A stretch of 9,550 bases of DNA, from positions 1 through 9,550 of the forward strand of contig CANCCE010000095.1 in assembly GCA_947374505.1 (NCBI GenBank), given 5' to 3'. Position numbers and translations under genes: made by a program. The notes under the pieces were generated by a model, which made no database searches, was not told where the DNA came from, and worked only from the letters and a program-made list of their open reading frames with translations. This stretch comes from Comamonadaceae bacterium. Lineage in GTDB: Bacteria > Pseudomonadota > Gammaproteobacteria > Burkholderiales > Burkholderiaceae_C. Positions 6,646 to 9,550 of the stretch are shown in pieces; positions within the stretch are counted from its first letter, which is position 1; each line of letters starts with the position of its first letter.

Positions 6646-8814
6646 ATGACAACAGATCGAACAACGACTATTCAGAATGCGCCATGGTGGAAGGGCCCCA
6701 ACCGGGTCATGCTGCTCAACCTGCGCGAAGGCGATGAGCCGATGGTCGATGCCAAGGCGCTGATAGAGGACGTCAAGCGCTATGGCGCCACCGCCTTCTG
6801 TATCAACGGCGGCGGCATCGTGGCCTTTTACCAGACCAACATCGCCGGGCACCGCCGAAGCGAGGCGCTCGGCACCCGGGACCTGCTCGCCGAGATCATT
6901 CCCGAGGCGCACCGACAGGGCCTGCACGTGCTGGCGCGCATCGACCCGAGTTGCGCACCGCGCGAGTTGGCACAGGAACATCCAGATTGGTTTGCCCGCG
7001 ACCGCAATGGCGATTTCTTCGATGTCAGCGGCAACTACGTCACCTGCCCCAACGCCGGCTACTACCACGAGCGCATGGTCGAAATTGTCCAGGAGATCGT
7101 TCGAACTTACGATGCCGACGGGATCTGGAACAACCAAGGCAAGTTCGCAGCCTGGGACACGGACGTCTGCTACTGCCCCGCCTGCCAGGGTCTATTCCAG
7201 AAAGAGTCGGGGCACCCCATCCCGGACGTGGAGGACTGGGACAGTGCGGTCTGGCGCCAGTTCAACGAATGGCGCTACCGGTGCATTGCGTCTTGGGTCG
7301 CGCGGATGCACGGCGCCATCCATGAAGCCAAGGCGGAGGCGATTTTCATCTCGGCCATTCAGTTGGCAGAGTCGCTGGAAACCATACGTCCCGGCGGCTG
7401 GGACGTCGACTACTGGCTCGACCATCAGGATGTGATCGCCTTCGAGTGCCAGCGTCGTAACACGGCACCTTGGTGGCCTGGCATCCAGGCCAAATACCTG
7501 GCTGGCATCGCACCCGACAAGCCGCGCTGGATGACAGTGAGCTATTTCTATCCTTGGTGGCGTATGGCCGCAGCGCCCGAGGCAGAGAACCGGCCATGGA
7601 TCGCGCAGCAGTTTGCTAACGGCGCGAACAGCTGGCTGCATATCAATGGCGGGCTGTCGAAGATTTTCGACAGGCGCGGCATCGCGCCCATGCAGGAGGT
7701 CTTTCAGCGCCTCAGCCGTTGGCAAGAGTACTTTCGAGATGCGCGATCAGATGCACAAGTGGCCGTGCTCTTCTCGCGCTACACGCAAGACAACTATGGT
7801 CGCAACGACCCCTACGGCCGCTACATGGATGCGGTGCGGGGTTACTACTGCGCTCTATTGGAGGCGCACATTCCCTTCGACGTTTTGTCAGATAAATTTA
7901 TCGACGCCAAACGTCTGGCTCAATACCGCGTGCTGGTGCTGCCCAATACAGCCTGCTTGAGTGACGTCGCAGTGGCTGCCATCACGGCATTCGTGGCCGG
8001 TGGCGGCACAGTGGTGGGGACCTTTGAGGCAGGCCGCTACGACGAGACTGGCGCCCTGCGCGCCAATCCTCCCCTCGCCACCATGCTGGGAGGGAGTTAC
8101 GGTGCAATCCGCAGCAAATTGCAGTCCTCATACGGCTACATCGCCCTGCCCGCCGACCGGCTGCTGGAAGGGCTTGGCGATACAGATGTCGTGCCGAACG
8201 ACGGCGACCTGATCGAATTCACCCCTGGCCCAGGCAACGTGGTGCCGCTCACCCTGATTCCACCAGTCACGGCGCATTCGGGCGCGACCATCAGCATTCC
8301 CGAGTACAGCGCCGTCACCGCTGCCACGGACATTCCAGTGGCCTTGTACGGACGGCATGGACAAGGTCAGGTGGTGTTGTTCACCAACCGCATGGACGCC
8401 TTGTTCTACAAGTACGGCTTCGCCGACCTGGGGCGGGTGTTGGGTAATGCGGTGTTGATGGGTCTAGCCGATGCACGGAATTTGGTGGTGCAAGCGCCCG
8501 ACTACGTCGATGTGACCAGCCAAGCCCAGCCTGGTCGGCGCATGGTGCACCTGATCAATTTCGCAGTGGGCAAACACATGAATACGGGTTGGCGTCATCC
8601 AGGCCGCAATCTGGTGCCGGTGTCGGACATCCAAGTTCGGCTCAGGCTGGAAGTGGGCCAGACACTGCGCGAAGTACGCACAGCCACCAACGAGGCCGTT
8701 CTAGTGCATCGACTCGAAGGTGCGCAGGGCTCGCAAGGTGGTGGTGGCAGATGGGTCCATGTCGCCGTGCCACAGCTGAACGACCATGAAATACTGATAT
8801 TCGAATTTGCATAA
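6646..8814 (+). CDS. Cytoplasmic glycoside-hydrolase-like protein (GHL6/GH42-like TIM barrel with beta-galactosidase trimerisation-like domain)
   Basis: This 722-residue protein probably cleaves or rearranges a glycoside, but its substrate is unknown. Residues about 15-345 look like a TIM barrel of the 'hypothetical glycosyl hydrolase 6' (GHL6) type. Its marks are HVLARIDPS (94-102), HPDWFARD (112-119), YDADGIW (155-161) and CYCPAC (175-180). Residues about 365-610 resemble the beta-galactosidase trimerisation domain of GH42, including VLVLPNTACLSD (429-440) and AFVAGGGTVVGTFE (448-461). A small beta domain finishes the protein (about 612-722, MVHLINF at 633-639). Cys134, Cys175, Cys177 and Cys180 echo the zinc-binding Cys set of GH42 enzymes. 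The GH42 acid/base Glu seems to be Gln164, while Glu267 in AFECQR may be a second active-site residue. No signal peptide or membrane segment is present, so it should be cytoplasmic. An in-frame stop at 6601-6603 bounds the start; GGAAAC lies seven bases before the ATG. It is first in a likely operon with the Bug gene at 8844. A non-catalytic role is possible. Confidence 0.78.
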   Translation: MTTDRTTTIQNAPWWKGPNRVMLLNLREGDEPMVDAKALIEDVKRYGATAFCINGGGIVAFYQTNIAGHRRSEALGTRDLLAEIIPEAHRQGLHVLARIDPSCAPRELAQEHPDWFARDRNGDFFDVSGNYVTCPNAGYYHERMVEIVQEIVRTYDADGIWNNQGKFAAWDTDVCYCPACQGLFQKESGHPIPDVEDWDSAVWRQFNEWRYRCIASWVARMHGAIHEAKAEAIFISAIQLAESLETIRPGGWDVDYWLDHQDVIAFECQRRNTAPWWPGIQAKYLAGIAPDKPRWMTVSYFYPWWRMAAAPEAENRPWIAQQFANGANSWLHINGGLSKIFDRRGIAPMQEVFQRLSRWQEYFRDARSDAQVAVLFSRYTQDNYGRNDPYGRYMDAVRGYYCALLEAHIPFDVLSDKFIDAKRLAQYRVLVLPNTACLSDVAVAAITAFVAGGGTVVGTFEAGRYDETGALRANPPLATMLGGSYGAIRSKLQSSYGYIALPADRLLEGLGDTDVVPNDGDLIEFTPGPGNVVPLTLIPPVTAHSGATISIPEYSAVTAATDIPVALYGRHGQGQVVLFTNRMDALFYKYGFADLGRVLGNAVLMGLADARNLVVQAPDYVDVTSQAQPGRRMVHLINFAVGKHMNTGWRHPGRNLVPVSDIQVRLRLEVGQTLREVRTATNEAVLVHRLEGAQGSQGGGGRWVHVAVPQLNDHEILIFEFA

Positions 8815-8830
8815 GTATTTTAAAAAAACC

Positions 8831-8836
8831 AGGAGA
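8831..8836 (+). promoter_or_regulatory. Strong Shine-Dalgarno site of the second Bug gene
   Basis: AGGAGA is seven bases before the ATG at 8844, within the 29-bp gap after the hydrolase stop. It is much better than the hydrolase's own site (GGAAAC), so the binding protein may be translated at a higher level than the enzyme from a shared message. It also fixes the ATG at 8844 as the start, directly before the signal peptide. The gap holds an A/T-rich run but no stem-loop, so no terminator separates the two genes. Confidence 0.75.
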
Positions 8837-8843
8837 CAACGTC

Positions 8844-9550
8844 ATGAGCATCAATCGCCGAACCACTCTCGTTTCCATCCTCTCTGGACTTGGGACCCTG
8901 CCAAGCTTAGCGAGTGCCCAATCCGCCACGACATCCGCGCAAGCATGGCCAACGCGGCCGATCAAGCTCATCGTGCCCCTCACCGCAGGCGGGCCGACCG
9001 ATCTGCTTGCCCGTATCCTGTCGCAGCCGCTGAGTGAACGCCTGGGCCAGCCCATCATCATCGAAAACCGCCCCGGTGCGGGGGGCAACATTGGTGCCGA
9101 TCTAGCAGCCAAGTCCGACCCTGACGGCTACACCCTGCTGCTCGGCACTTCTGGCCCGCTGGCGATCAACGCCAGCCTGTATGGCAACCTGCGCTTTGAT
9201 CCCATCAAAGGTTTTGCGCCGGTCATCTTGGCGGCAACGGCACCCTTTGTGGTTACGGTCAACCCCACCATGGCAGCCAAGACGTTGCGGGAACTGCTGG
9301 CCTATGCAAAACAAAACCCAGGCAAACTCAACTTCGGAGCCGTGCCCGGTAGCGCCGCACACTTGGCGACAGAACTGTTCAAGAGCACAGCGGGGATCAA
9401 CATCGTGCATGTGCCATACAAGGGCGCCGCACCCGCCACCAACGATCTGATTGCGGGCCAGATCGACATGAGTTTTGCCTCTACGCCAGGTGTGCTGCCG
9501 CAGATAAAAGCCGGCAAGTTGAGGGCCTTAGCCGTGACCAGCAGTGAGCG
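8844..9550 (+). CDS. Bug/TctC-family tripartite tricarboxylate transporter substrate-binding protein (3' end outside window)
   Basis: The reading frame is open from the ATG at 8844 to the window edge and gives the first 235 residues of a Bug-family periplasmic binding protein, about 70% of the usual 320-330. A signal peptide runs to about residue 25, with basic NRR at the N-terminus and an ASA cleavage site before Gln26. The paired Arg make a weak Tat-like motif, but Sec export is more likely. Family marks follow in order: WPTRPIKLIVPLTAGGPTD (35-53), IIIENRPGAGGNIGAD (71-86), DPDGYTLL (92-99), GKLNFGAVPGSAAHLATELF (160-179), VHVPYKGAAPATNDLIAGQID (189-209) and GKLRALAVTS at the edge. The AGGPTD loop has Ala where most members have Pro. 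These loops normally hold the ligand carboxylate through backbone contacts and water. The gene lies 29 bp behind the glycoside hydrolase on the same strand, which suggests a shared substrate pathway. No TctA or TctB membrane gene is visible; it may lie downstream or elsewhere, as is usual for orphan Bug genes. Confidence 0.94.
   Translation, partial: MSINRRTTLVSILSGLGTLPSLASAQSATTSAQAWPTRPIKLIVPLTAGGPTDLLARILSQPLSERLGQPIIIENRPGAGGNIGADLAAKSDPDGYTLLLGTSGPLAINASLYGNLRFDPIKGFAPVILAATAPFVVTVNPTMAAKTLRELLAYAKQNPGKLNFGAVPGSAAHLATELFKSTAGINIVHVPYKGAAPATNDLIAGQIDMSFASTPGVLPQIKAGKLRALAVTSSE

Noticed and set aside
6547..7137. A 196-codon minus-strand frame across the start of the hydrolase gene.
   Set aside because: It overlaps the well-supported hydrolase barrel coding sequence and shows no recognisable domain. 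It is explained as a GC-rich shadow frame.
1..9550. The left partial Bug gene begins at the same family position where the right partial Bug gene ends, as if one gene had been split by an insertion or the window came from a circle.
   Set aside because: The shared LxALAV segment is present in both pieces with different bases and residues (LKALAVSTPSR against LRALAVTSSE), so they are two different genes. No target duplication or mobile element is seen. The match is a coincidence of the window edges.

Overview
The window looks like chromosomal DNA from a betaproteobacterium of the order Burkholderiales, probably Comamonadaceae-like. This is an inference from three things: two Bug/TctC-type periplasmic binding protein genes (a family greatly expanded in that group), a three-gene RND efflux operon of a type common there, and the moderately high GC coding style. 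No rRNA, tRNA, IS element or CRISPR was seen, and the species cannot be fixed from this sequence.

Layout. Bases 2-319 (+) are the last 105 codons of a Bug-family substrate-binding protein whose start lies outside the window. Bases 354-6286 (-) form a compact operon transcribed right to left: inner-membrane RND permease (6286-3059), periplasmic adaptor (3055-1784), and outer-membrane lipoprotein channel of the NodT/OprM type (1787-354). The genes are 3 bp apart or overlap by 4 bp, so they are almost certainly co-transcribed and translationally coupled. Together they should build one tripartite pump spanning both membranes. The operon meets the left Bug gene tail to tail with 34 bp between them.

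Bases 6287-6645 are the only sizeable gap, a 359-bp divergent intergenic region. It must hold the promoters of both the efflux operon and the rightward genes. It contains a 20-bp imperfect palindrome close to the permease start and three CGCAA elements spaced 11 and 20 bp apart. No regulator gene is encoded in the window.

Bases 6646-8814 (+) encode a 722-residue cytoplasmic glycoside-hydrolase-like protein: a TIM barrel of GHL6/GH42-like type, a beta-galactosidase trimerisation-like domain, then a small C-terminal beta domain. It carries a Cys cluster resembling the GH42 zinc site, but a Gln where GH42 would have its acid/base Glu. It is followed after 29 bp by a second Bug-family binding protein (8844 to beyond the window end), with a strong Shine-Dalgarno. 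The pair suggests a small uptake-and-processing unit, possibly for a sugar acid or other glycosylated carboxylate; the substrate is unknown.

The most interesting points are the altered proton-relay residues in the RND permease, the altered active-site region of the hydrolase, and the hydrolase-Bug pairing. I saw no clear sign of a wholly new kind of system such as a defence island, retron or mobile element.
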